Shown: positions 1 to 9,552, numbered from the stretch's first letter. The stretch: DNA of 64,000 bases from Prolixibacteraceae bacterium (GCA_028683385.1 JAQUIJ010000009.1:202039-266038); one strand, 5' to 3'. Numbers and translations are program-made. Notes: generated by a model not told the origin, from the letters alone.

Positions 1-1772
1 CCGTATGTAGCACAGGCACGGTAATCGGCTCCTTCTTTGTCGGTTCCGAAAGCCGACCAGGCACTTGGTCTGAAAATCTGGTCGTTGCTTACATTGTGCA
101 TGTTTACCGGAATGCGAAGAATTGAAGCCAAAGTAATAAGGTCGGCGCCGATGTGTCCGTAGGAAATTGCTCCATGGTTTGCACCCCAGTTAGCCATTAC
201 GCTGTACACATCTTTAAATGCATCGTTGTCAGCCAAACGTGGAACAAACCAGGTAGTTGGCCAGGTTGGGTTAGTGCGTTTGTCCAATACTTCATGAACA
301 TCATCAGGCAGTTCAACAGTCCAGCCTTCGGCAATCTGCAAAACTGGCCCAATTCCTTTAACCAGGTTAACGCGCGACATGGTAACCGGCATTTCACCAG
401 CGGTTTTAAACAGCGATGAATAGCCACCTCCGCGGAAGTATCCCAAATCGGCAGGGCACCAACTGGTGTTTTTGAGGCAAGAAGCTGCTTCTTCTTCCGT
501 GATTTCCCAGAACGGTTTCATTGCCGGATTTCCGTTGGCATCTTTTTGACGCGCGGTTGCATCGAGTGTTGTTGAACCAGAGTTGATCAGGTGAATGATA
601 CCTCCGCTTGCTTTTCCGGTCAATTCTTTTCCGGTCACACGTTTCACTGCATCAGCACTCCAGAACGTACGTACGTCGGAGAAAATTTGTGCGGTATTGG
701 TCAGCAAATGTCCGAACAACATCGAAACTCCGTTCAAACTATCGTTTTCAGTAGCAAATACATAAGCTTCGCGTATTCCATTCCAGTCGAACGATGAATT
801 CAGAATGGCTTCAGTAAAATCGGCATTTGGATAATAATCGGTCCATTGACGTTGTCCCTGGAAACCTCCCAGAATAGCATTACGGCCTTTCGATTCTTCG
901 CCAAACCCCATTGCCTTTAACTTTGGATTTCCAACCATCAGGTCACGGGCAATTAAAGTCATTTTAACTACAATTTCCCATTCCCAATCTTTCCGCTCGC
1001 GCGACGATTGTTTTTCAGGGCGGTTTGTATCCTCGCCTTCAGCGCAGTTGGTTTTAGTCCATGCCATTGCTTTTGCATATTCTTCCTGATCAAAAATGCC
1101 TTTTTCGATCCGGCGAATAAATTCAACCGATTCAACAAATTCAGTACGAATGCCCAGATATTCCTGGAAGAAATCGGGATCGACCATCGAACCGGCAATA
1201 CCCATGGAAGAGTAGCCAATCGATAAATACGATTTTCCTTTCATTTGAGCAGTGGCCAGAGCTGCTTTGGTGAAGCGCAATAATTTTTCCTGAACATCGG
1301 CAGGAATGCTGGTGTCGCCTGCATCCTGAACATCGCGGCCATAAATTCCGAAAGCCGGAAGTCCTTTTTGCGAGTATCCGGCTAATGCGGCAGCCAAATA
1401 AACTGCGCCCGGACGTTCTGTTCCGTTGAAACCCCATACTGCTTTGGGCATTGAAGGATGTGTATCCATCACTTCGGTACCGTAACACCAGCATGGTGTT
1501 ACAGTTAGCGATACGCCAACGCCTTCTTTTTCGAATTTATCGGCACAATAAGCAGCATCGGCAACACCGCCAATAGTGGTGTCGGCAATTACGCATTCCA
1601 CTTTTTCGCCACTTGGGAAACGCAGGTTTTCTTCAATAAATTTTGCGGCAGCTTTGGCCATGTTCATGGTCTGCACTTCGAGTGATTCGCGTACGCCCAT
1701 TTCTCTTCCGTCAATCACAGGGCGGATGCCAACTTTAGGCAAACGACCTATCAATCTGCTGTTTTGATTCAT
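1..1772 (-). CDS. fucI: L-fucose isomerase, cut by left window edge
   Basis: Ketol-isomerase that converts L-fucose to L-fuculose (and D-arabinose to D-ribulose) in the cytoplasm, the first intracellular step of fucose catabolism. The frame opens at the ATG at 1770-1772 and runs to the left edge, giving 590 codons. The E. coli enzyme is 591 residues, so only about five residues and the stop are missing; the last visible residues, RACATYG, match the conserved family end. Conserved blocks are present: the [10 protein letters not shown] segment, [11 protein letters not shown] with the catalytic Asp, [10 protein letters not shown], and [12 protein letters not shown] with the active-site His. A Glu pair (GFGEES) sits where the catalytic Glu is expected. 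No other fucose gene is visible; any fucK, fucA or fucP partner would lie left of the window. The call is firm. Confidence 0.95.
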   Translation of the reverse strand, partial: MNQNSRLIGRLPKVGIRPVIDGREMGVRESLEVQTMNMAKAAAKFIEENLRFPSGEKVECVIADTTIGGVADAAYCADKFEKEGVGVSLTVTPCWCYGTEVMDTHPSMPKAVWGFNGTERPGAVYLAAALAGYSQKGLPAFGIYGRDVQDAGDTSIPADVQEKLLRFTKAALATAQMKGKSYLSIGYSSMGIAGSMVDPDFFQEYLGIRTEFVESVEFIRRIEKGIFDQEEYAKAMAWTKTNCAEGEDTNRPEKQSSRERKDWEWEIVVKMTLIARDLMVGNPKLKAMGFGEESKGRNAILGGFQGQRQWTDYYPNADFTEAILNSSFDWNGIREAYVFATENDSLNGVSMLFGHLLTNTAQIFSDVRTFWSADAVKRVTGKELTGKASGGIIHLINSGSTTLDATARQKDANGNPAMKPFWEITEEEAASCLKNTSWCPADLGYFRGGGYSSLFKTAGEMPVTMSRVNLVKGIGPVLQIAEGWTVELPDDVHEVLDKRTNPTWPTTWFVPRLADNDAFKDVYSVMANWGANHGAISYGHIGADLITLASILRIPVNMHNVSNDQIFRPSAWSAFGTDKEGADYRACATY

Positions 1773-2079
1773 CTTAGAGTCAGTTTTTTAGTTTTAATTT
1801 ATATGAATTTTATATTGTCCTGTACTGTGCTGCTAAGTAAATACTTTTTTTCAAATTCGGGAATGTTGAGAAACACATTTCAGACAATTTCAGGAAGGAA
1901 TAATGGTGTCAACTGTAAAGTTGGTGAAGTTGTATTCAATGTTCTTTAGTTAAGAAACCATACAATAAAAACGGTATGGTGTGTTTTACCCATTTTTCTG
2001 CACAATGTGGACATGACATGTTGATGGGATTCCTCATTCCGTTTCACTTCATTCGGAATGACAGGTTGGTATTCGTGGT

Positions 2080-2271
2080 GCGGCTGTATCAAAAGTGATT
2101 ATGTTTTTTCGAAAACTTATAATTTGAAAGTACAAACACTGTTAAAACCCCTAAATCCCCTGAAGGGGACTTCAAAGCCGCCCCTTCAGGGGAGGTTGGG
2201 AGGGGTAAAATGAAGGTGAACTTACAATTTGAAAGTTGCATTTGTGAAATTTTGACTTTTGATACAACCGC
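2080..2271. repeat. MITE-like palindromic repeat, copy 1
   Basis: A 192-bp element with 17-bp terminal inverted repeats: GCGGCTGTATCAAAAGT at 2080-2096 and ACTTTTGATACAACCGC at 2255-2271, one mismatch that is a G-T pair in single strand. The centre holds two complementary palindromes, CCCCTGAAGGGG and CCCCTTCAGGGG, so each can fold alone or they can pair with each other. A closely similar copy lies at 24452-24666. No transposase is encoded, so it is either a non-autonomous element or a structured repeat. Confidence 0.85.
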
Positions 2272-2408
2272 ATAAAAACAAAACGGGCTGTCATTCCGAT
2301 ACGTAGTGAGGAATCTCAAACAGGAATCTATTATCCCAAATTTATTTCAGGATGACTGGATTCATGACTTTTGATGCATCTGCTTTACCCGATTAGTAAT
2401 GACAACAC

Positions 2409-2554
2409 TTAGAAACTGTTTAAAATTTGAAAAGATACCCAAAATCAAACAAAATACCCCAACCCTAAAGGGTGATTTTTTGATTTTTCGTACTCCCTTC
2501 AGGGTTCGGGGTAATCCGAAAAATCAAAATGAACTAAATTTAAACACTTTCTAA
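2409..2554. repeat. Nested palindromic element
   Basis: The outer arms TTAGAAACTGTTTAAAATTT (from 2409) and AAATTTAAACACTTTCTAA (2536-2554) are imperfect inverted repeats. Inside them lie TTTTGATTTTTCG and CGAAAAATCAAAA, and a central ACCCTAAAGGGT hairpin. The whole can fold as one long hairpin. No coding potential. It differs in sequence from the element at 2080 but has the same architecture. Confidence 0.6.
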
Positions 2555-2668
2555 CTTAGTAGCATTGAAATAGTATGGATAATACTTTCGTGCAAAAATT
2601 AATTGCCGGGATTTATGACTAATAATTGCGCTAAATTTGTGCCTATTGATAATCAGTGTCACAATAGA

Positions 2669-3658
2669 ATGAATAAATTCCTACCATACCGCCGAATTGC
2701 ATTAGTTGTTTGCTTCATGTGTTTATGCGCATCTGCTGCTTTTTCGCAGAATGATCCTTCGGCATACATCGACAAACAAGGGCAGCTCAATTATTCGTCG
2801 CTCGACTTTTGGTATGCACGTAAAGTGAAGGAATCCATTTTGCTGAGTGGTAAAACTATTGATTTGTATGGGGTGGGTGTGGTGAGTCCCCAATCCGATT
2901 TTTACGACACTAAATTGAAAGATCAGCGATCTCCCTGGGCAACATCAAACGTATATTCGAAAATGGTTCTCGATGTGGCGAACACACGGGTTTATCCTGA
3001 AAAAAGAGGCGATGGTTCTTGTTGCCGGTTGGAAACAGCGATACGAAAGGACAACATTGCCGGGCTTAAAGTAGAAGTTCTGGTAGCCGGAACTTTATTC
3101 GTTGGGGAACTGAACGAACCGGTTCGGGGTTTAAAAGATCCGCTGAAAAATGTCAATCAGGGAATTGTATTTAGTAAAAAGCCCAAAGCGGTAAAATTCG
3201 ACTATAAATACAGTGTTGGAAATAAGCGGGTAAAAGCTGTTTATAGTGTCGATCCGACTGAAGGGCCTGACAAGGCAGAGTTTTGTTTCATTCTTCAGAA
3301 ACGATGGGAAGATCAGAATGGGAATGTATTTGCCACCCGTATTGGTGGCGCCCGTCGGTTTTTTACCGGAACAGTTAGCCAATGGGTCAATGGCGCCACA
3401 TTCCCGGTAAGCTATGGCGATTGTACCCGTTTGCCTGAATACGACGAAAAAACAATGGGCTTAATTCCCGGAGCAGGAGAAGTTTATGTCAGGAATTCGA
3501 AAAATAAAATGGTGCCACTGGTCGAAACCGGCTGGGGAAAAGCCGATGACGTTCCTACGCATCTGATTTTTTATTTTACGTCGAGCTACCAGGGAATCCT
3601 TTACCAAGGCTCCCCCGCATCGGTTTTCTGGGTCGATAATATTGAGTTTGTTTATTGA
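2669..3658 (+). CDS. Secreted PCMD-domain protein
   Basis: A 329-residue protein with a signal peptide (hydrophobic core after RR, ending in SAAFSQ). I chose the ATG at 2669 because it places the signal peptide at the N terminus; an in-frame ATG at 2603 would add 22 unlikely residues. The body resembles the PCMD (putative carbohydrate metabolism domain) family of Bacteroidota: a central SNVYSKMVLDV segment and a C-terminal beta-strand pattern LIFYFTSSYQG followed by SVFWVDNIEFVY, the usual family ending. PCMD proteins are often found near polysaccharide utilisation genes, but their activity is not established, and no SusC/SusD pair is visible here. It stands alone between two repeat-rich gaps. 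No lipobox Cys follows the signal peptide, so it is probably periplasmic or released. Confidence 0.65.
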   Translation: MNKFLPYRRIALVVCFMCLCASAAFSQNDPSAYIDKQGQLNYSSLDFWYARKVKESILLSGKTIDLYGVGVVSPQSDFYDTKLKDQRSPWATSNVYSKMVLDVANTRVYPEKRGDGSCCRLETAIRKDNIAGLKVEVLVAGTLFVGELNEPVRGLKDPLKNVNQGIVFSKKPKAVKFDYKYSVGNKRVKAVYSVDPTEGPDKAEFCFILQKRWEDQNGNVFATRIGGARRFFTGTVSQWVNGATFPVSYGDCTRLPEYDEKTMGLIPGAGEVYVRNSKNKMVPLVETGWGKADDVPTHLIFYFTSSYQGILYQGSPASVFWVDNIEFVY

Positions 3659-4417
3659 TCGGGAATAAAAAACTGGCTGTGTCTGGTTTGATGTCAGCAG
3701 CATCACTTGTCAATAAATAAGATCGAAAATCGATACTTTTATAATCATGAAAAACCATTTCATTTCTCTTTTCGATTCTTCTCATTGCTTGATAACCATG
3801 GCCTGTTTTTTCCCAACTTCCTGATCTCTCTTTCCCAAATAATTGGTATCACTGACAACATACCCGGTTTATTCGCCCTTTCTTGGTCGATATTTGATCG
3901 AATTTAAACAATAAGTAGTGATTGGCCAACATAGGGATAGTTCTTTTCTTCTTGTAGCATGGAGAATTTCGATTTCTATTTGTCTATTTTATATAGTAAA
4001 TTTGACTTATAGTAATTAAACCAATATAATGTCGTGTTTTTAAGTTCACTCACCCCGAAGACCGAAGGCTCGGTCTTCGCCCCTCTCTAAGCGTAGAGAG
4101 GGGCAGAGCATCGCAGATGCGACGGGGTGAGTCAAGATAGTTGGCCAATATTATGTACGACATTATTTCATTCTATTAACTTATAGTAAGTTTGGTTATT
4201 AATTTATTTGATACTGTATTCGAGAAATGTACATTCTCAAATACACAATGATCTGGTGCAAAAGTGAAAACTGCCAATTGGGGTGTTGAACATGAAAATG
4301 TTGGGATTGATTTTCTATGGAAAAATAAGCGTTAAAGAAAACCCCTGAGACACGAAATAATAGTGACATTTCTACTTAAAAGCTGAATTTATTGAAATAA
4401 TTAAACCAACCCAAGCG
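3659..4417. other. Intergenic gap, no gene seen
   Basis: About 760 bases without a convincing gene. It contains the branched palindromic element at 4027-4165. On either side of it the short phrase 'acttatagtaa' recurs (near 4008 and 4180). The last 100 bases before 4418 should contain the promoter of the plug-domain gene, but I could not pick a consensus box with confidence. Confidence 0.55.
4027..4165. repeat. Multi-branched palindromic element
   Basis: Outer arms TAATGTCGT (4027-4035) and ACGACATTA (4157-4165) are perfectly complementary. Inside them, ACTCACCCCG (4048-4057) pairs with CGGGGTGAGT (4123-4132). This second stem encloses three consecutive hairpins: 4058-4077 (8-bp stem AAGACCGA/TCGGTCTT), 4080-4103 (10-bp stem CCCCTCTCTA/TAGAGAGGGG) and 4108-4120 (5-bp stem GCATC/GATGC). 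The predicted fold is a closing stem with three arms. No open frame. Confidence 0.8.
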
Positions 4418-5125
4418 ATGAAAAGTAAAATTTTATTTGTTGCAATTTTTGTTCTGTCATTTTCCACTAGCTCTTTTGCGCTCATTACAGGAAAGAAGTA
4501 TTTCATTACCGGACAGGTCCTTGATATTAACAATAAACCTGTATCCGGTGCAATGTTGTTAATTGACGATAAAGTTTCAGATGTTATAACCAACGAGAAA
4601 GGGATGTATAGGGTTAAAGTAAAGCCTGATGCAGTCCAAATATCTATTCTCAATTTATCAGGCACATTGATGAAAGAAGAAATTAATGGCAGAATGATCA
4701 TCGATTTCAAGCTTAACAATGTAGTACCACAAGATGAAGTTGTGATACAAGAAAATCCTGAAAATGAAATCGTAAATATTGGATATGGTTATGCTCAAAA
4801 AAAGGACCTGGCAAGTAGTGTTGGTAATATCGATGGACAAAATAAAAAGTTTGCTTCGTATCATACTATTTTTGATATGATTAAGGGTGAAGTTCCTGGT
4901 GTTCAGGTGGCTGGAAATAGTATAACAATCAGAGGTGTTGGTACAATCAATGGTTCAACCGATCCATTGATCCTTGTTGACGGCGTTGAGGTAAAAGTCG
5001 AAATGCTTGGGGCTATCGTTCCTAAAACGGTTCGTTCGATCAATGTTCTTAACAGTTCAGATGCTTCTATTTATGGTTCGAAAGCCGCAAATGGAGTAAT
5101 AATGATAACTCTGATGGGAAAATAG
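4418..5125 (+). CDS. Barrel-less CarboxypepD_reg plus TonB plug protein
   Basis: A 235-residue protein with a signal peptide (residues 1-22, MKSKILFVAIFVLSFSTSSF). Residues about 28-95 resemble the carboxypeptidase regulatory-like beta-sandwich (ITGQVLDINNKPVSGAMLLIDD) found at the N terminus of SusC-type receptors. Residues about 120-235 resemble the TonB plug: a GYGYAQKKDL segment, the VPGVQV and ITIRGVGT strands, PLILVDGV, and the SusC signature region around IYGSKAANGVIMIT. A SusC receptor would continue into a beta-barrel of several hundred residues. Here a stop follows five residues after the signature, and the downstream 200 bases show no barrel frame. The protein may be a free-standing periplasmic plug-like protein or a decayed receptor. 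The intact reading frame argues for the former, but that is inference. Confidence 0.75.
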   Translation: MKSKILFVAIFVLSFSTSSFALITGKKYFITGQVLDINNKPVSGAMLLIDDKVSDVITNEKGMYRVKVKPDAVQISILNLSGTLMKEEINGRMIIDFKLNNVVPQDEVVIQENPENEIVNIGYGYAQKKDLASSVGNIDGQNKKFASYHTIFDMIKGEVPGVQVAGNSITIRGVGTINGSTDPLILVDGVEVKVEMLGAIVPKTVRSINVLNSSDASIYGSKAANGVIMITLMGK

Positions 5126-5326
5126 CAAATCTCTACTTTCCCGAACAAAAATGGATTGGAAGTGATTAGCCATGTCGAGGCATAATACCTTGCTGGGGTA
5201 GATTTGTAATCCGTGCTCTTGATTCAATCAATAACCAGCACATGGATATAGAACTGATTCGAACTATTTTGTTGCGGATGTGTTTAAATTCGAAAACTTG
5301 TTTAAAACACATTAAAATAAAAAGCA

Positions 5327-5716
5327 ATGTTTACACTTGATCAAATTAAGGCTGCTCATTCAAAAGTAAAGTCAGGCGCCGATTTTCCAAACTATATTCA
5401 AGACCTTATTAAATTGGGCGTCACATTTTATGAAACCTACGTTTTGGACGGGCATACTGACTATTTAGGAACGGATGATTATATAATAGCATCAGCACCG
5501 AAGTATACACAACTCATTATTGCGGAAAAAAGTGATGAAGAACAATTCCGGCTTGACTTAAAAGCCCATCAACAGGGTAAAACTGATTATGCTACTTTTT
5601 GCAACGATTGTGCAAAATCGGGTGTCGAAAAATGGACAGTTCGTATGGATAAGATGACTTGTACCTATTACGACAAAGCAGGAAACGAACTTTTGGAGGA
5701 AGTAATACCACAATAA
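5327..5716 (+). CDS. DUF1398 family protein (YbcV-like)
   Basis: A 129-residue cytoplasmic protein matching the DUF1398 family along its length: it begins MFTLDQIKAAHSKVKSGADF, has the YETYVLDGHTDYLG block, and ends with SGVEKWTVRMDKMTCTYYD. The family includes E. coli YbcV, sometimes labelled a phage envelope protein on weak grounds; its function is unknown. It stands alone, followed 27 bases later by a hairpin terminator shared with the convergent aroC gene. No motif suggests an enzyme activity. Confidence 0.8.
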   Translation: MFTLDQIKAAHSKVKSGADFPNYIQDLIKLGVTFYETYVLDGHTDYLGTDDYIIASAPKYTQLIIAEKSDEEQFRLDLKAHQQGKTDYATFCNDCAKSGVEKWTVRMDKMTCTYYDKAGNELLEEVIPQ

Positions 5717-5742
5717 AATGGGGTAGAAATGAAAAGATAAAT

Positions 5743-5772
5743 AAGGCCGGAGAGATCCGGCCTTTACTTTTT
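5743..5772. terminator. Bidirectional terminator between DUF1398 gene and aroC
   Basis: An 8-bp perfect stem AAGGCCGG/CCGGCCTT (5743-5750 and 5757-5764) is followed on the plus strand by TTACTTTTTT. On the minus strand it is followed by a T-rich tract (TATTTATCTTTT). It lies exactly between two convergent genes. Confidence 0.85.
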
Positions 5773-6845
5773 TAGATATGATTGATCTTATTTAGCAAAT
5801 AATGATCGGCCAACACAATGGCGGCCATCGACTCAACAATCGGAACTGCGCGGGGCAGGACGCAAGGATCGTGACGCCCTTTGGGGTTGATGGTCACTTC
5901 ATTTTCGGCACGATCGACCGTATTTTGTTCTTTCAGCAGGGTGGCAATCGGTTTAAAGGCAACATTAAAATAAATGTCTTCTCCGTTCGAAATTCCACCC
6001 TGGATACCTCCTGAATGATTCGTTTTGGTGCGCACACCGGTTTCTGTCTTGATAAACACATCGTTGTGTTCTGATCCTGAAAGTCGGGTTCCGTCGAAAC
6101 CTGATCCATATTCAAAGCCTTTAACGGCATTGATTCCAAGCATAGCAAAACCTAAATCAGCATGCAATTTATTGAAAACAGGTTCGCCCCAGCCAGCAGG
6201 AACGCCTTGAATAACGCCGGTTACCATACCGCCAACGGTATCGTGATTGCGGCCTGCTTCTTCAATCCGGGTAATCATTCGGTTCGCGGTTTCAGCATCC
6301 GGACAACGAACAATGTTCGTTTCAGTCTGGCTTAAATCAAGTTCGGTATACGATTTATTCAGTTGAATTTCGCCAACTCTTGACACATAAGCCTGAATTG
6401 AAACACCTACTTTTTTCAGGAGCAATTTGGCCACCGCTCCCGCCACCACACGGGCAATGGTTTCGCGTGCCGACGAACGACCGCCTCCACGATGGTCGCG
6501 GGTTCCGTATTTCTGAATGTAGGTGTAATCGGCGTGTGATGGGCGAAAAACATCTTTCAGGTCGTTGTAATCCGACGAATGCTGATCTTTGTTCCGTATT
6601 TGAAAGGCAATTGGTGTTCCCTGCGTTTTCCCTTCAAATATTCCGGACAAAAATTCAACCTGATCACTTTCGTCGCGTTGCGTTGTGATTTTTGACTGAC
6701 CTGGTTTACGTCGGTTCAACTCATTCTGGATAAAATCCAGATCGATTTCCAAACCGGCAGGGCAGCCGTCAATAATTCCTCCAATGGCCTTTCCATGCGA
6801 TTCGCCAAAAGAAGTTAACCTGAAAATTTGTCCAAAACTATTCAT
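5772..6845 (-). CDS. aroC: Chorismate synthase
   Basis: Catalyses the last step of the shikimate pathway, converting EPSP to chorismate with reduced FMN, in the cytoplasm. The ATG at 6843-6845 gives a 357-residue protein starting [18 protein letters not shown], the classic N-terminal signature; nine in-frame residues upstream are not family-like and were left out. Other signatures are [20 protein letters not shown] residues ([17 protein letters not shown]), the SGSEHNDVF region, the [11 protein letters not shown] block with the conserved Gly-rich loop, and the terminal [17 protein letters not shown]. Length is normal for the short bacterial form. No other aro gene is adjacent. Confidence 0.97.
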   Translation of the reverse strand: MNSFGQIFRLTSFGESHGKAIGGIIDGCPAGLEIDLDFIQNELNRRKPGQSKITTQRDESDQVEFLSGIFEGKTQGTPIAFQIRNKDQHSSDYNDLKDVFRPSHADYTYIQKYGTRDHRGGGRSSARETIARVVAGAVAKLLLKKVGVSIQAYVSRVGEIQLNKSYTELDLSQTETNIVRCPDAETANRMITRIEEAGRNHDTVGGMVTGVIQGVPAGWGEPVFNKLHADLGFAMLGINAVKGFEYGSGFDGTRLSGSEHNDVFIKTETGVRTKTNHSGGIQGGISNGEDIYFNVAFKPIATLLKEQNTVDRAENEVTINPKGRHDPCVLPRAVPIVESMAAIVLADHYLLNKINHI

Positions 6846-6867
6846 AATACCAATTAAAAAGTAAAAA

Positions 6868-6949
6868 GCCATTAGTCATTAGAAAAGGAAAGTCATGATA
6901 ATTGGCCATTTACTAATGACTCTTTCCGAATGACCATTTCTATTGACTA
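6868..6949. repeat. AGTCATT/AATGACT repeat, copy D1
   Basis: AGTCATTAG (6874-6882) pairs with CTAATGACT (6913-6921) and GGAAAG with CTTTCC. The phrase 'ctttccgaatgac' is shared with the copy at 26981-27032. It lies in the leader of aroC. It is one of four related short palindromic repeats in the window (also 22335, 26981 and 32365). Confidence 0.6.
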
Positions 6950-7017
6950 AAACAAAAAATGTTGTCCCAAAATACGAAATTTTGAAACAACATCTTTAAA
7001 TTATCTGTGAGAGCTGA

Positions 7018-7626
7018 TTAGCAGCCGCATCCGCAACCACCTTGTTTGCCTTCGGTGCTGCATGCGCCTTCAGCACAACCTTCTTCGTCGTCGCAACCAC
7101 AATCACCACTTCCGCAACCGCCGCTTCCGCAACCACAACCACCACCGCTAACTAAAGCAGCAAGTTCGTCATCAGTAGCTTCTCTTACTTCAGTGATCTG
7201 ACCTTTAAAGAAAAGGTTTTCGCCTGCCAATGGATGGTTAAAATCCATTTTTACAATATCGTCGGTAATTTCCAAAACCAAACCATTCAAACGTTGACCG
7301 CTTGTGCTCATCATTGGCACAGTAGCTCCAACCGAGACGATTTCTTCGTCGAATTCGCCATCGATAAAGAAAAGGTGTTTTGGAAGATCAACAATCGCAT
7401 TTTCATCCAATTCGCCATAGGCGTCAACATCCTGCAAACTAATTTCGAATGGATTTCCTACTTCGAAACCTTCCAACGATGATTCAAATTTTGGAAGCAT
7501 CAATCCTGCGCCAAACACAAAACTCAATGGTTTCTCGCTTGTTGCCTGCTCAATCAATTCCCCCTCTGCATCATCGTAATGTAAATCGTATGTCAGGGAA
7601 ACCATTTTGTTTTTTCCTATTTTCAT
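7018..7626 (-). CDS. SlyD-like FKBP-type peptidyl-prolyl isomerase with Cys-rich tail
   Basis: A 202-residue cytoplasmic protein. Residues 1-65 and 120-150 form an FKBP fold (VSLTYDLHYDDAEGELIEQ, then the PLSFVFGAGLMLPKFESSLEG loop), with an inserted-flap chaperone domain between, as in SlyD (VDLPKHLFF, then DFNHPLAGENLFFKGQI). The last 42 residues are almost only Gly, Cys, Ser and acidic residues and contain ten Cys, several as CGC. In E. coli SlyD the equivalent tail is His- and Cys-rich and binds nickel; here His is absent. A metal-handling role is inference. The gene stands alone between aroC and the DUF4465 gene. Confidence 0.88.
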   Translation of the reverse strand: MKIGKNKMVSLTYDLHYDDAEGELIEQATSEKPLSFVFGAGLMLPKFESSLEGFEVGNPFEISLQDVDAYGELDENAIVDLPKHLFFIDGEFDEEIVSVGATVPMMSTSGQRLNGLVLEITDDIVKMDFNHPLAGENLFFKGQITEVREATDDELAALVSGGGCGCGSGGCGSGDCGCDDEEGCAEGACSTEGKQGGCGCGC

Positions 7627-7799
7627 AGCCTTTTGTTTTAATTTTTAATAATTGTACAAAGAAATAAAATAAGTGGATAATACAAAAAGTATACAGCCAT
7701 TCATTTCAGTTAGTTAAAGATAACATCAGAAACGGCCTTTGGTTTAGTCGTTCGAAAGAGTTTTTACCATTTTCTGATCTGATGGTTATCCGTTTCAGG

Positions 7800-9428
7800 C
7801 TATTTTTTAATCAGCTTTGTCGTAAATTGGTTCTTGCCTTCTTCAATTTTCAGGATATATACTCCTGAAGTTAATTCATCGAGATTGGTAATCGTTTGAT
7901 TGTTTGATACATTAAGGTATTCAGCAACTTTTCTTCCTGAAATGTCGGAGATTGAAACCTTAGCCGTTCCGATTATTCCTGAAATAACAATTCGGTCAAC
8001 AAATGGATTGGGAAAAACGCCTGCCTGAATTTGGTGCAATTCAGAAGTTGATGTTACGATTTCCTTATTCAGGTTGTCAATGCAAAAATAGCCTGGAGTT
8101 TTCATGCCATATTCATTGTTATCAGTCGAGCGTAATGAAAATTCAAGTTTCGAGATGCGACCGAGTTTTTTGAGGTCAACCCATTTCCATGTATTCAGGA
8201 TATAATCGTTGGCATTGTCGCTGTAAGCAAAATCGGCCAGATTAACATTGACTTCACCGGTTGATTTGCCATCCGAATCGAATCCCTGAATGGTCAATAG
8301 TAACCAGTCTGGGTCGTTTCCGCTTTCACCGCCAAACTTTTTGGCATAGTCATCGCCGTTTTTCATCGATAAATAGGCATAAGTGCTGTTGGTTACATAT
8401 AAGCCAGAAACAATGGTGTCTTTAAAGGTTATTGTAGAAACTGGGAAGGGATAACCAACTGCATAATTAGATGTTCCGTTGACACCTTTACCTGTAATGG
8501 CACTGTATTGATTGGTGTAGCCCGGAGTTGTAACATCGGTTTTATTCGATGTTGCAAATCCCGACCAGTAATCACCATAATCTGATTGGGTATAATTCGT
8601 GAAGAACCGGAAGTTGCCGCTGGCAAATCCACCCTTACCATCGCTGCCGTTGTAAAAGCCTTGTGTGCCCAGGTTCATATTTTCGAAACTGGCATAAGTA
8701 ACTGGTTTATAGTCGTATGGTTTCTCTCCGTTTAAATCATCCATGCAGAAATACCCTGGAGTATTCATGTAGCCGTAGCTATTGTCGCTTGAACTCAGAC
8801 TGAAACGAAGTTTTTTTGCTTCTTTCAGTTGGCTAAGGTCAACCCAGGTCCATTTATTCAGGATGTAATCTTTCGAATTGTCGCTCGAACGGAAGTCGGC
8901 CAGGTAAAAATATACCGTATCAACTGGTTTACTGTTCGCATCCAAAGCCTCAATCATCAGCTTGAAATAGTCAGGGTCATTTCCTGTAGGCCCACCAAAT
9001 TTTTTGGCATATTCATCCCCATTTTTCATCGAAAGGTAAGCATAGGTTGAGTTTGTAACGTAAAAACCTGTGGTTTGAGTTGACGCACTGAATTCAAGTT
9101 CAGCCGAAGGCGACGAATAACAAACAGCATAGTTGGCGCTTCCTTCATAGCCTTTCCCGGTTATTGCACTGTACTGATTTCCATAGCCAGCAGTTGTATT
9201 GTCGGTCATGTTCGAGTAGACAAAACCATTCCAATAATCGCCGGATGTACTTTTGGTATAAGCATTATAGAAAGTTATGCCTGAACTTTTAAAACTACCC
9301 GATAAATCGGAACCGTTCCAGAATGTTTCCGGAGCCAGTGTCAGGTCATCAAACTTGGCAACTGTTTGTGACTTTGCATTAAAAACTAAGAAAGCGGCAA
9401 GAATTGCCATCATGTAGATTTGTTTCAT
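7800..9428 (-). CDS. Double DUF4465 secreted protein with T9SS sorting domain; likely cobalamin-binding
   Basis: A 542-residue protein. The ATG at 9426-9428 starts a signal peptide (MKQIYMMAILAAFLVFNAKSQ); in-frame sequence further upstream runs towards the riboswitch and is not coding. Residues about 22-240 and 245-460 are two tandem copies of one domain: both contain NQYSAITGKG, YVTNSTYAYLSMKNGD, YAKKFGG, DYILN.W.WVDL and a final PGYFC.D.L strand. This pattern is DUF4465. Residues about 470-542 form a type A T9SS sorting domain (FPNPFVDRIVISG, then DISGRKVAEY and SGVYILKIEEG), so the protein should reach the cell surface or be released. A cobalamin riboswitch precedes the gene, which points to vitamin B12 acquisition. 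From memory, surface cobalamin-binding BtuH proteins of gut Bacteroidota belong to this family; I could not check this. Confidence 0.85.
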   Translation of the reverse strand: MKQIYMMAILAAFLVFNAKSQTVAKFDDLTLAPETFWNGSDLSGSFKSSGITFYNAYTKSTSGDYWNGFVYSNMTDNTTAGYGNQYSAITGKGYEGSANYAVCYSSPSAELEFSASTQTTGFYVTNSTYAYLSMKNGDEYAKKFGGPTGNDPDYFKLMIEALDANSKPVDTVYFYLADFRSSDNSKDYILNKWTWVDLSQLKEAKKLRFSLSSSDNSYGYMNTPGYFCMDDLNGEKPYDYKPVTYASFENMNLGTQGFYNGSDGKGGFASGNFRFFTNYTQSDYGDYWSGFATSNKTDVTTPGYTNQYSAITGKGVNGTSNYAVGYPFPVSTITFKDTIVSGLYVTNSTYAYLSMKNGDDYAKKFGGESGNDPDWLLLTIQGFDSDGKSTGEVNVNLADFAYSDNANDYILNTWKWVDLKKLGRISKLEFSLRSTDNNEYGMKTPGYFCIDNLNKEIVTSTSELHQIQAGVFPNPFVDRIVISGIIGTAKVSISDISGRKVAEYLNVSNNQTITNLDELTSGVYILKIEEGKNQFTTKLIKK

Positions 9429-9552
9429 TATGTAAAAATTTTGAATGGTTTCAAAAGATTTACAATACGCAAAACTGCTGAAATAACCGATTGGATACTG
9501 GATTTGGTTACTCCAAGCCTTTTCTCCCGAAAGCTTTGAATATTGTAGCACG

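Larger units (their letters stand above)
1773..2668. other. Long intergenic gap with palindromic repeats
   Basis: About 900 bases separate fucI from the next gene and I see no convincing gene. A 7-bp hairpin (ACCATAC/GTATGGT, 1957-1980) lies in the fucI leader. Next come degenerate segments of the type 'attcctcattccg ... cggaatgaca' (about 2028-2062 and 2284-2312), then two palindromic elements annotated separately (2080-2271 and 2409-2554). A TAAATTTG at 2632-2639 fits the Bacteroidota -7 box and lies 29 bases before the next start codon, but I found no good -33 TTTG partner. Confidence 0.6.

Noticed and set aside
2089..2319. 76-codon minus-strand frame in the fucI-PCMD gap
   Set aside because: It spans the MITE-like repeat; a similar frame occurs in the second copy at 24463-24666 only because of the shared repeat sequence.
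3707..3907. 66-codon open frame after the PCMD gene
   Set aside because: No family resemblance, no ribosome site, lies in an AT-rich gap; the composition is like translated non-coding sequence.
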